A stretch of 64,000 nt of DNA from Ashinkailepas kermadecensis (taxonomy: Eukaryota > Arthropoda > Thecostraca > Neolepadidae): positions 22,501 to 86,500 of the forward strand of contig JAOTOM010003177.1 in NCBI GenBank assembly GCA_034440615.1. Reading direction: 5' to 3'. A model generated the notes under the pieces. That model had not been told where the DNA came from and did no database searches. It saw nothing but the letters and a program-made list of their open reading frames with translations. A program made the translations under genes and the position numbers. Positions 1 through 9,295 of this stretch are shown piece after piece; the stretch's first letter is position 1; the number at the start of each line of letters is the position of its first letter.

Positions 1-638
1 TGGCTGCTCGCTCTCGGCTCACCATAGGGATGCCACCCTTGGCGTAGAGCGGCACGATCATATCAACGACGTGCTGAGCCGATGCGAAGCGTGTGGGAGC
101 GGATGTGGCGCCAGGTCGCTTCTCTTTCGCTGCCTTTTCCAAGAAGTGCAGCATGCAGCGCAGCACCTGCAGGCTGTTGGGGAGGCGGATCTGGGGCAGT
201 TCCGCGTCCCATGCTGTTACGAGGCCTCCAGGAAGTCCAAAGACGCGTGTTATTGAGCGCGTCACCTTAGGCCCGGGGGATGAGTCAGAAGCAGGAGCGC
301 TCATGCTGATGTCCTGGAAGACACAATTGGGGCACAATGAACGCAGAGCAGATTTTTAGTGTATTACTTCACACACATTGTTTGGGATTATTATTCCCGC
401 GGATGGAAATGACACGCTTGCGTACGGAGGGTGCATCAAATTATCAGGAAAAAAGAAAAATCATATGGATCTGCTCGGGCTTGCATTTGCCATTTTTTAA
501 GTTTTCGGTGGTGCGGAGGCACATCTAATTGTATTTCAATCTCAAAAAGCGTGATATTTTGTTATTCGTACATCAGATGGAACAAAATAACGGGTCAAGT
601 AATATGCTTATCGCAATTTTAATTTTTTGATGCTCCCT
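1..638. other. No recognisable gene
   Basis: Short overlapping reading frames occur in several frames at 71-359 and 337-622, but none has a recognisable domain, a consistent codon pattern or a long open frame. I see no repeat or RNA gene here. Confidence 0.5.
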
Positions 639-698
639 AATATATATATATATATGCATGTATGTATGTATGCGTGTACATATGTATGTATGTGTTGT
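639..698. repeat. TA/TATG microsatellite
   Basis: A (TA)n run passes into (TATG)n with interruptions. A second short TATG/TA stretch lies at 940-983, directly before the RNase H relic, so the two tracts bracket about 240 bp of GC-rich unassigned sequence (699-939). Confidence 0.9.
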
Positions 699-983
699 GT
701 CCTGAGCACAGCCCATCTAGCGGCCGAGTGAGGAACTCGGGGTTTCATGCCCAGCCGGCAGAGGGGTCATCCGGTGACCCCGGCCGGCCGGCGGGAGTCG
801 GGTGGCGTGAGGAGTCGAGAGCGGACTGGTGTCAGAGCGCCGGATTGTGCTTTGCGTTCGTACAATACTAAGTGCCTTGCCCGCCGCTGGTGCGTGTTTG
901 TGACCCATCGGAAGAGGAAGACAGGAGGGGATAGAACAGTATGTATATATGTATGTATGTATATATATATGTATGTATGTATA

Positions 984-1745
984 TCCAAGCGTCTACCGGA
1001 TAACTTCTCCATCTCCTCCGCTGAAGTAATGGCTATCCTGGCCGCTATCACCATTCTCACGAGGCGCAATGCTAGAAACGTAGTAATTTGCTCAGACTCC
1101 AAATCTGTCCTCCAGTCAATTAGCAACACCCACGACTGTCCACATCACTTCATTGATAGAATCCAACAACTCGTGACCCATAACGCAAACATGAATTTTT
1201 CCTTCCTCTGGATCACGCCAACATTGCAGGTAACGAAGAAGCAGACGGGCTCGCAAACCAAGCCTTAACACTGAACACTTACCCTAGCGTGGAATATTCG
1301 GTAGACGATTGCAAAGCACTCCTACATCACATTGGCCAACATCAACAGAACACATGGACACAACACAACTCAACACAACACAAATCCAACCACACCCACG
1401 CAATCAAACCAACAATAGGCACATGGTACACATCAAATCGATCTCACCGAGAAAAAGAGGTCATCCTCACCAGACTTAGAACTGGTTGCACACAACTAAC
1501 AGCCTCAATTAGAGGGTGACCAATATACAACACCGCACTGCGGCACTTGCAACACCACGTTAGGCATAGGTCACATCCCGCTAGACTGTAGTAGTTTAAG
1601 CTCTCAGAGACAACCAATTGAGGCATTCTACCAAAGAGAGGGCATCACCCTATCGCTACCACCGCTTCTCGGTGTCAAGCACCCAGAACTCCCTCAATTG
1701 CTATCTGAATATCTGTATGCCACAAAACTAGCAGGAGAACTGTAG
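984..1745 (+). pseudogene. LINE RNase H domain relic, divergent family
   Basis: The translation shows an RNase H core: SSAEVMAILAAI carries the second acidic residue and VICSDSKSVLQSI the third. After FLWI a frameshift is needed to reach GNEEADGLANQAL (about 1228-1266), the fourth acidic region. A further frame contains REKEVILTRLRTGC and then HCGTC...GIGHIPLDC...QR, the Cys/His-rich tail that follows RNase H in these LINEs, and ends at a stop at 1743-1745. At least two frameshifts make it non-coding. Its sequence is clearly different from the other LINEs in the window and it lacks their GGGCGC hairpin, so it is a separate family. No RT is present, so the copy is 5'-truncated or eroded near the microsatellite at 940-983. 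Confidence 0.75.
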
Positions 1746-1833
1746 GCACCACACCACCAACACTCACATGAAATCACAATGCATGACCTCGAAACATTCG
1801 TAAGAAGCACGTAAATAGCCATCCCCGCATCGC

Positions 1834-2074
1834 GTCGGACGTACATGAGCCGATTTGCTTCTCAATTAGAAATAAATGGCCACCTAGCGGTGCCGTCGGA
1901 AGTAGATGAGCCGACTTGCTTTAGGAAAACACCAACCAAAAATAAAACTAAAAATTACCAAACGTCATACGACTACCCAGAGCAGCCATCGGAAGTAGAT
2001 GAGCCGATTTGCCTTGCAACTCATAAAGTAAACGGATACCCAGAGGTAAAGCGGACGTAGAAGAGCCGAATTAC
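1834..2074 (+). repeat. Four spaced copies of a 25-bp motif
   Basis: Variants of GTCGGAAGTAGATGAGCCGA followed by TTTGC occur at 1834-1858, 1895-1919, 1988-2012 and (diverged) 2051-2074. Spacings are 61, 93 and 63 bp. They start about 90 bp downstream of the RNase H relic stop codon, so they probably belong to the 3' UTR of that LINE. Confidence 0.75.
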
Positions 2075-2545
2075 AAAACACCGTACTAATCCAACTGACA
2101 ACCCAGCATGGCATGCTTAGACTAACCCGCTACTAACAACTAACATGCGACGACCGGCGTGATAGGCAGTATGGACAATTACCTCCTTGTTCGCACGGTA
2201 AAGATCCCTCGGTGCTCTTCGATAAGAGTAGGCTAAAACCGGCACCCTGGCAACATCAGCTTGTCGCCACTCTCAAAACACCCCCAGCCCCACCCAAACT
2301 ACGAATTATTTTGTGGAGGAGTAAAGTAAAACTAAACCATTTAGACATCAGGGAGATGTCCCAAACCCAGTCTCCCGCCTTCAGCACCTAAAATATCACG
2401 CAAACTATAACGTAAAATTCCTTAACGTAAATGTCCACTTGCCTGCACCTTGATGGCAAACGCTCGCTTTATAGACCGACATGTAACGTACTCGCTTTAA
2501 AGGCGGCGCAAATGACCTTGATGGTCCGGCACGCCTAACCCCCCC
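2075..2545. other. Unassigned sequence, possible LINE 3' UTR
   Basis: There is no coding signal. The stretch follows the 25-bp repeats and may be the rest of the same 3' UTR; I see no clear element end. Confidence 0.35.
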
Positions 2546-2581
2546 TACATATGTATGTATGCATGTATTTATGTATATATG

Positions 2582-2642
<61 letters not shown>

Positions 2643-2699
2643 CGCATATATACATAAATGCATGCATACATGGATACATACATATATACATACATACAT

Positions 2700-2783
<84 letters not shown>
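2546..2783. repeat. Long TA/TATG/CA microsatellite
   Basis: About 240 bp of TATG, TA, TACA and CACA runs ending in a pure (TA)n tract. All long reading frames across it (poly Ile-Tyr) are artefacts. Confidence 0.95.
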
Positions 2784-2785
<2 letters not shown>

Positions 2786-2872
2786 ATACGTCTGCTACAT
2801 TGGTCGTACAACCACGACACTCGTGATTCCAGGTCGTCACTCCACGACACGTATGATTGGATCCACGAAGAT

Positions 2873-3389
2873 CTAGGACAAGAGTATATAATCTCCACGC
2901 GAGCTATGAATGTGAATGACCAATCCTCTAGTTGTTCCAGTAGCACGTTATGTCAGTAGCAGCCAATGAATCGTGCATCATCTTCTCTGTTCCATTGATG
3001 CGAAGGATTTTTGTGTGGCAAATTGGCACTCCTGACCGACTGGTACTCCAACTTGACACATTGTGATTTCAACATTGCAGGCACTAAACAGCAGCTTGAT
3101 CCTGCTGATGGTAGCCTTATATCTAGTCTGTTTAGCCTTTTGATGTAATAAGATTATTTGTTTCCAAAGTAATAAATGTATTGTCCGACTTCCGACATGG
3201 TTTGATAAGCCAACCTTGCATTATATCTGCATTATGGTCAGGTCTGATGCTGAGGAATGGAACATATGAAGGAGTGCAGCATACCATAAGCCACCAGATT
3301 AGGATGAGGAAACTGACAGCATTGCTCCAGGTTTGGAAGAATAAGTATTCTCTCGGAGTTGCAAAAATTAAAAACAGTTCTAATGACTC
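2873..3389. repeat. Dispersed repeat R, copy 1
   Basis: About 520 bp from CTAGGACAAGAG to CAGTTCTAATGACT is closely similar to 6843-7411. Shared blocks include TATATAAT..TCCACGCGAGC, CCAATCCTCTAGTTGTTCC and TGCAGGCACTAAAC. The copies differ by small indels, such as a T-rich 60-bp insertion in copy 2. No protein is recognisable. A further short piece at 3783-3815 repeats GTATGATTGGATCCACGA, which lies just upstream of copy 1 (2851-2868). Confidence 0.85.
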
Positions 3390-3524
3390 CACGACGTGAA
3401 GACAGGGCCTCCAGTTTTTACATGCGAGGCCATCGACTTCCCGAAGGAATAGCGCCGATGATTTGGGCTTATGGGCGCTCAAACTGCTTGGGTCATATGG
3501 CGCCATATCGGATGCATATCCTGT

Positions 3525-3715
3525 TCACCACGGAAGCGCTCCAGCGCCCGCTTCCATGTGCTGGAGCCACGCTTCGTCCTTCGTTACGTTGGTCAGCAAA
3601 CCTCGCTTCTGAGCAGCGAGGTACTGGTGGCAGATGGCTGCCTGCAGCTCGCGGCTGAACTCGAGCCACGAGAACTGACGACCCCACTCCAGCTGGAAGT
3701 GGCGTCGGTGCCGCG
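3525..3715 (-). pseudogene. Possible hAT/ZMYM TTF-type zinc-finger relic
   Basis: Read on the minus strand, the frame from about 3715 to 3525 gives RHFQLEWGRQFSWLEFS, like the start of TTF-type zinc fingers in hAT-derived proteins (FQ..W...F.WLEYS). It goes on to AAICHQY and TKDEAWLQHME. The usual Cys-X2-Cys is not intact and no transposase core follows. The match rests on one short motif, so this is a weak call. Confidence 0.3.
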
Positions 3716-3920
3716 GTGTGCGCAAGCAGGCAAGGTAGGGACAGCGGTTTCCACACCCTCGGCCGGTGGAGGCCCTGCGCTGGCAGACGTATGATTGGAT
3801 CCACGATGATCTGGGACAAGAACAAGTCCGCTGATTCCTCCATTCCACAAACTTCTGGTGCTCCACGGCGCTCACCAGTTTCATGGTGGTGAACAGAATG
3901 CCGTGACCCTATACGCGCAC

Positions 3921-4627
3921 GTAAGAGAGCATTTAAAACATTTAACAGAAATTTCGACAGGGCGAATTTAATTGCATTTCAAAAGGCACGAGCCTTAGCA
4001 CGCCGAATTATACGGGAAGCCAAGCGAAGGTGATGGAGGGAATATGTATCTAGTATTAACCGATTTACCCCAACGACCCAAGTATGGTGCCGTATTAAAC
4101 GCATTGATGGCCAGTATAATGCGGTCCGCCTTCCCGTACTACATGTGGCTGGAGTGGACGTGACCCGCCCAGCTCAGGTTGCTGAGGAAATAGCCCCGGC
4201 TCTATCAGCCCACAGTGGAGATAGGAATTATCACCCAGAATTTCTCCGCAAAAAGACGAAATCAGAAGCTAAGCCAATTGATTTTTCCACGCCTGATGAT
4301 TTGTGCTATAACGAACCATTTAGTGTTCATGAGCTGCGTTCCGCGATCGGATGCCTAAAGAGCGTGGCAGAAGGAGCTGATGGGGTTCACAATGACATGT
4401 TAAAACACCTACCTTTGCGAGTACTTGATGCACTTTTGGTGTCGTTGAATAGAGTATGGGAGGAGGGCTACTTTCCTGATTCTTGGCGTGAAGCCATAGT
4501 GGTCCCGGTTCTGAAACCGGGAAAGAGTGGTCTTGACCCATTGCACTACCGGCCGATTTCCCTGACATCGTGTCTCTGCAAACTCCTGGAGAAAATGGTC
4601 AACGTGCGACTCACCTGGTTTCTGTAA
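3921..4627 (+). pseudogene. LINE A ORF2, RT N-terminal half (broken)
   Basis: One open stretch is 4145-4627, with the RT N-terminal signatures AEGADGVHNDMLKHLP, WREAIVVPVLKPGK and HYRPISLTSCLCKLLEKM. Upstream, 3921-4144 still aligns to the linker (VWCRIKRIDGQ) but carries a TGA near 4033. From 4628 to 4802 the frame is lost by several indels, although GAYDATWRHGILLK is readable near 4770-4806 with a stop just before it, where catalytic motif A should lie. This part cannot encode an active RT. Confidence 0.8.
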
Positions 4628-4802
4628 ACGCAGGATTTTTTTCTAACCCACAGTGTGATGTTAGGAAGCATCGTTGCGCAACGGATCATCTTTTAGCACT
4701 TGACACCGCCATTCGAGTCGCTTTTAAACGCCGACAACATGTGGGGGAACCATCTTTTTCGACATATGAGGAGCCTATGATGCAACCTGGCGACATGGAA
4801 TC

Positions 4803-5768
4803 TTGCTAAAGGCTAGGAAGTGTGGAATCCGTGAGAACTTGGGAGTTTTTCTCCAGGAATTTCTCAAGGATCGTTTCTTTCGCGTCCGGGTAGGACACGA
4901 GCTTTCCCATCGTTTCCGCCAAATCAATGGAATTCCACAGGGTCGTGTGCTGAGTGTTGCCTTATTTGCATTGTTCATAAATGATATTGGGGATTCACTA
5001 CCGCGTGGCATAGGACGATCGTTGTTCGTGGACGACTTTGCTATATGGTTTTCTGGCGCGAATACATCATCGCTAACACGGCAGTTACAGCTTGCGGTGA
5101 ACCACCTCCAAAGATGTGGTATTGCAAATGGACTCCGCTTCTCCACAAACAAAACGGTTGCAATGCACTTCTGTCGTAGACGGTGCTCCCAAGAACTCAA
5201 CACGAAGCTGTATGACTTGTCTATTCCTGTTCACCGAACTGCAAAATTGCTCGGGGTGCAGTTTGACAGTCGTTTGACGTACAAACAACATCTTAGAACA
5301 CTGAGAGAAAAATGTTTTAAATCACTAAGCTTATTGAAGTGCATATCACGAACCTCGTATGGCGCGGATCGTAAAACACTGACGATGCTGTACCGGTCGT
5401 TGATTCGATCCAAGCTGGATTATGCATTCTATGTGTATGACAGTGCCTGCACTACCAATAAGCGTGTCCTTGACACTGTACACCATGCTGCATTACGCAT
5501 CATTGCCGGAGCTTTCCGAACCTCACCAATCGTTAGCTTGCTGGCAGAAGCCAACGAACCACCTCTGGCACGAAGACGGGAAATGCTTGGCATGCGGTAC
5601 GCCTGCAGATTGCGTCAGTTTCCCACCCACCCCACGTACCCAGCGGTGTTTTCGCGACAGATGTTGACACTGTTCCGCAGTATGCAACGTGGGACGGCCT
5701 TACCTTTCTGTGTACGTATCCGTAAGCTCCTTCAGGAGAGCAGAACGAGAGTATCTAGAGTGGCGTGA
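4803..5768 (+). pseudogene. LINE A ORF2, RT palm and thumb
   Basis: A 321-codon frame carries the conserved GIPQGRVLSVALFALFINDIG block and RT motif C as FVDDFAIW, with Val in place of the usual Ala before the Asp pair. It continues with FSTNKT, KLLGVQFD and YRSLIRSKLDYAFYVYD. The TGA at 5766-5768 is in the same frame as the RNase H segment that follows, so the break is a single nonsense codon or a local indel. The product would be the RT C-terminal half of the ORF2 polyprotein. Confidence 0.8.
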
Positions 5769-6746
5769 ATGGAGCAGCCATCGATACCCTCGTGGAATCT
5801 GGTGTCTCCTGCAGTTGATCTGACACTTGCAGCGACGCCAAAGGGCAATGTGTCACCCGAGCTGCTTCGGATGAAAACTTTGGAGCATCTGGAAACGTTT
5901 GAAGGATGCACACGCATTTTCACAGATGGGTCGAAGGGTGACCATGGAGTAGGATCTGCGTTTGTGTGCGGTTCCTCTGTCAGATGTTTTGCTTTACCTA
6001 GATATGCCTCGGTGTACAGTTCAGAGCTCGTTGCAATCATCAAAGCGCTTTCCTACGTCGAGATCTCGCGAGATGTTGATTATGTCATCTTATCTGATTC
6101 CCTCAGTAGCCTTTTGGCACTGACTGGATTCTACCCATCTGACCCATTACTCCTTGATTTTCTTACTCGTCTGATTGCTATACATCAGGATGGGAAGACT
6201 GTTCACTTGTGCTGGATCCCAAGCCATGTGGGTGTATTGGGAAATGAACGCGCCGATTCTGCAGCGAAATGGGCTGCCCGGAGACCACAAACACGTGTTT
6301 TTCCACTGCCAGCCAGAGACCATCTTCCCGGAATATATTCGTTTATGAACACCAAGTGGCAGAGTAGTTGGAGCGCGCAGACCAAAAATAAGCTTCACGC
6401 GATAAAACCACACCTTGGAGACTGGCCATCGTGCTACCGCAGATCCAGAAGTGACGAGGTGACGCTGTGCAGACTACGCCTCGGCCACACACATGCTACA
6501 CACCAATACCTTATCTGCGGCGGCGAGAGACCCCAGTGTCCCCGCTGTTTAGGAAGCCTGACCGTACGCCATGTACTTTTCTCGTGCGATCAGTTCTCAA
6601 CAGAACGAAGGTTGTTCTATGGAAATAATACACGGCTCAACACATATAGTGATGTCCTGGCTGATGACTCAGAGATAGTTCATTCTGGGAACATATTCCG
6701 CTTTCTGAAAGCGATCGGTTTTCGGGCCATCTACTCACCCCGGTAG
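5769..6746 (+). CDS. LINE A ORF2 C-terminus, RNase H and Cys/His tail (open fragment)
   Basis: A 325-codon open segment. The RNase H acidic residues are visible in order: FTDGSK (D), SSELVAI (E), LSDSLSSLLAL (D) and IPSHVGVLGNERADSAAK (His and D). This domain would remove RNA from the RNA/DNA hybrid during target-primed reverse transcription. It is followed by the family tail CRLRLGHTHATHQYLICGG, CPRC, H..L..C, a likely zinc-binding module. It is normally fused to RT, so the Met at 5769 is unlikely to be a real start. Stop TAG at 6744-6746, then a short 3' UTR and the hairpin. Confidence 0.8.
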   Translation: MEQPSIPSWNLVSPAVDLTLAATPKGNVSPELLRMKTLEHLETFEGCTRIFTDGSKGDHGVGSAFVCGSSVRCFALPRYASVYSSELVAIIKALSYVEISRDVDYVILSDSLSSLLALTGFYPSDPLLLDFLTRLIAIHQDGKTVHLCWIPSHVGVLGNERADSAAKWAARRPQTRVFPLPARDHLPGIYSFMNTKWQSSWSAQTKNKLHAIKPHLGDWPSCYRRSRSDEVTLCRLRLGHTHATHQYLICGGERPQCPRCLGSLTVRHVLFSCDQFSTERRLFYGNNTRLNTYSDVLADDSEIVHSGNIFRFLKAIGFRAIYSPR

Positions 6747-6842
6747 CACCTGTCCGCATAACTAACTGAAGCGCTGAACTAAAAGTTATGGGCGCTAAAT
6801 GATCACGCTTTGGTCGAAGCGCCCTTAAACTCAAATAACTAA

Positions 6843-7411
6843 CTAGGACAAGAAGTATATAATATCCACGCGAGCTATGCATGTGAATGACCAATCCTCT
6901 AGTTGTTCCAGTAGCACGTGATGTCAGTAGCAGCCAATGGATTGTGCATTATCTTCTCTGTTCCATTGATGCCAAGGAAACGCCAGTTATTTTTGTGTGG
7001 CACATTGGCACTCCTGACCGACTGGTACTCCAGCTTGACATATTGTGATTTCAACATTGCAGGCACTAAACGCAACTTGATCCTGCTGATGGTAGCCTTT
7101 TTATCTAGCTGTAATAAGATTATATCTTCTTCTTTTTTTGTTATTTGACTATAAAATTGTTGTCTAACAATAAAAACAATATTGTTTCTGTTGTTATTTG
7201 TTAAGTAATAAGTGCATTGTCCGTCTTTCAACATGGTTTAATAAGCCAACCTTGCATTATATCTACATTATGGTTAGTTTTGATGCTTAGGAATGGAAAA
7301 TAATTAGAGAGTGCGGCATACCATAAGCCACTCTGGAAACTGACAGCATTTCTCCTGGTGTTGGAGAATAAGTATTATCTGGGCGTATAAAAATTAAGGA
7401 TAGTTCTAATG
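6843..7411. repeat. Dispersed repeat R, copy 2
   Basis: The second copy of the 2873-3389 repeat, in direct orientation, beginning within the tail of LINE A. It contains an additional T-rich segment around 7125-7200. No coding content is recognised. Confidence 0.85.
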
Positions 7412-7499
7412 ACTTTTTACTTGAACCATGGTCACCAACTGGATTAAAAATACAATATTATTATGAAATGGCATTGAAACAACCTGACCACGTTTTGTG

Positions 7500-7728
7500 T
7501 CATACAATGCATTTCATTATCTCCACTTGGAGACGACTCTGAGTGCCTAGGGATCGTGTGCCGCTTCGTTGCAAAAGCAGGTTTTCAATAATATACCCGG
7601 GACAGTGAAGATACCGTGCTAAACCGTACCACCAATGCATATATCTGAGTAGATAGGGCATGCTGTTATGGGCGCTAAATGACCTACCCTGGTCGATGCG
7701 CCCCTAAACCCTAATCATCATCATCATT
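7500..7728 (+). mobile_element. LINE B, 3' end only
   Basis: The extreme C-terminus of the ORF2 family is readable (GDDSECLGIVCRFVAKAGFQ, about 7530-7590), comparable with DDSEIVHSGNIFRFLKAIGF in LINE A. A short 3' UTR, the hairpin ATGGGCGC...GATGCGCCC (7668-7702) and a CATCATCATCAT tail follow. The 5' limit is uncertain; 7412-7500 has no recognisable content. Confidence 0.75.
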
Positions 7729-8323
7729 ATCTCCACTATTGCACTCTCCTTTCAAACCACAGGCAACAAGAAGTTAAAATGTTAGCACAACATTTTACTC
7801 ATAAATGATCCATTATGTATGACATCCCACTTCTCATGCGATTAAGAATGGTGAGCTAGGCAGCTTGCAAGTGTCAACAACGCATTTATTTATCACCCAC
7901 TTCAAACATGACTCAAGAAAGCACTGTCAGATATCTTAAACTTGAAAAAGAATGGGCCACAACTCACCCCAATTGTGAGTTGTGGCCTGACAGTTGAGTC
8001 AGAAAAGCTTTGAGCACATCCCATCCCTGTGACCTCACTCACTGGGCAGGTATTTGGTCAAGCACCCAGAAGTCCTACCGGTAACATGATAGCCTCACTT
8101 TTTCTCAAGTGAACTTTCAACATCCTTTTGCAAAGTCAGGTACCTTTGTATATTGTTTATATTAATCTGAATTGCATTCGTGTTACATTCTAGCAAACAA
8201 GTAATCCAGGTTGGCTCTGTGCATGAAATCTGGAAGAAAGCTGGCAATCGAGATGTTTTTCTAGTCCGCAAGATAAATAAGCTGCAAAAAGTCGGTTCAT
8301 GCATGAAGTAGGAGTATTCATGG
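7729..8323. other. Unassigned sequence
   Basis: No gene, repeat or RNA is recognised between the LINE B tail and the next hairpin. Confidence 0.4.
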
Positions 8324-8386
8324 TAATGGGCGCTGTATGACTAACGCAGCCGATGCGCCCCTAAACCCAAATAACCAACCAACCAA
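8324..8386 (+). mobile_element. Orphan LINE 3' hairpin and tail (C)
   Basis: ATGGGCGC...GATGCGCCC with a CCAACCAACCAA tail. No RT or RNase H coding sequence is visible upstream. It is therefore a very short 5'-truncated insertion, or the 3' end of a SINE-like element that borrows the hairpin. Confidence 0.75.
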
Positions 8387-8829
8387 TTCATTATATAAAA
8401 AGCACAAAGTTAACGAGAAACCAGGTAGGCATCACGCTTTCTGAAACCATAGGTGTAGGCTATCAAATGTTGCTGATGGTGCAGGTCACCAAAAGTGTGA
8501 CCACTGATTGCTAAAGGTTGAAGCACCTGGGATGAGAATAAGCTAGCTAAGGTTAGGTTTTGTCTTTTAATTATCATTCAGTACCACCTTTGCATTGGGT
8601 TATCGGCAGTGTGATACCAACATGATGATGCGCCCCTATCCGCACGTTGGTCCAGACGAGGGAGACAACAGACGCATTTTTACTACCATCCGAGTCGGGC
8701 ACGTCGCTGCATTGAGAATGCATTTGGCAGTATGGCGCAGCAGTGACGAGAGTACCGCAGTCCTCTCAGCTGTGCGCCGGAACGTGTCCCAACCATAGTG
8801 GATGAAACCTGCGTCCTGCACAATCTGCT

Positions 8830-9295
8830 GCCACATGCGAGATGTACTGCTACCTTCTGATCGGTGGTGACAGTCCGCTGTGTCCAGGGTTCCACGATGA
8901 ACAGTCAGTGCGGCATATATTGATTTCGTGCCGACTTACCCTTGAGCGAAGACGTCACTTTGGACATGCTTCTATCTCCCTTAGAGAGGCATAAAGCGAC
9001 TAGTTTTCCATTGTTCAATTGGGACAGCTCCTCCTCTTCCTATCAAAAATCAAGTTTTCTGTGATTTGCGCTCCCCGTTAACTCGCTTTTACTGTTTGAC
9101 TGACGATGTTGCTTGTATTTCACTGTTTGACTGACGACGTTGCTTGCATTTCACTGTTTGACTGACGATGTTGCTTGTATTTCACTGTTTGACTGACGAT
9201 GTTGCTTTCTTTCGCTGTTTCACTGACGATGTTATGGGCGCAGCATGACTGACGCAGTCGATGCGCCCATAACATCCAACGACCAACCAACCAAT
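8830..9295 (+). mobile_element. LINE D, 3' end with minisatellite 3' UTR
   Basis: Coding remnants of the ORF2 tail are readable: YLLIGGDSPLCPGF, SVRHILISC and ERRRHFGHA (about 8848-8990). Stops follow from 8990. The 3' UTR is largely a 31-bp tandem repeat (9091-9233), directly followed by the hairpin ATGGGCGC...GATGCGCCC and a CCAACCAACCAA tail. The region 8590-8829 just upstream is unassigned. Confidence 0.75.
9091..9233 (+). repeat. 31-bp tandem repeat in LINE 3' UTR
   Basis: About 4.6 copies of ACTGTTTGACTGACGATGTT plus GCTTGTATTTC. The last copy runs directly into the GTTATGGGCGC hairpin. Confidence 0.9.

Larger units (their letters stand above)
3905..6845 (+). mobile_element. I-group LINE A, 5'-truncated, RT plus RNase H
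   Basis: A non-LTR retrotransposon copy lacking ORF1 and the endonuclease. It starts within the linker before RT (NLIAFQKARALARR) and runs through RT, RNase H and the Cys/His tail to the 3' hairpin (ATGGGCGC at 6788-6795 paired with GCGCCC at 6819-6824). It ends in an AATAACTAACTA tail. Copies of repeat R lie on both sides, and copy 2 begins in the tail itself. I could not identify a clean TSD. Assignment to the I group rests on RNase H following RT; the precise clade is not resolved. Confidence 0.9.

Noticed and set aside
2546..2826. Long frames of alternating Ile-Tyr on both strands (also 14161-14515)
   Set aside because: Pure by-products of TA and TATG microsatellites.
8324..8386. tRNA-derived SINE ending in the LINE hairpin
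   Set aside because: I could not find A-box or B-box promoter sequences upstream; a truncated LINE explains it as well.
8636..8836. Possible Harbinger-transposase end (VDETCVLHNLLPH on the + strand)
   Set aside because: One short motif only, no supporting blocks or terminal repeats; left unassigned.
9091..9233. CRISPR-like regular repeat
   Set aside because: Units are contiguous with no spacers, and the context is a eukaryotic LINE 3' UTR.
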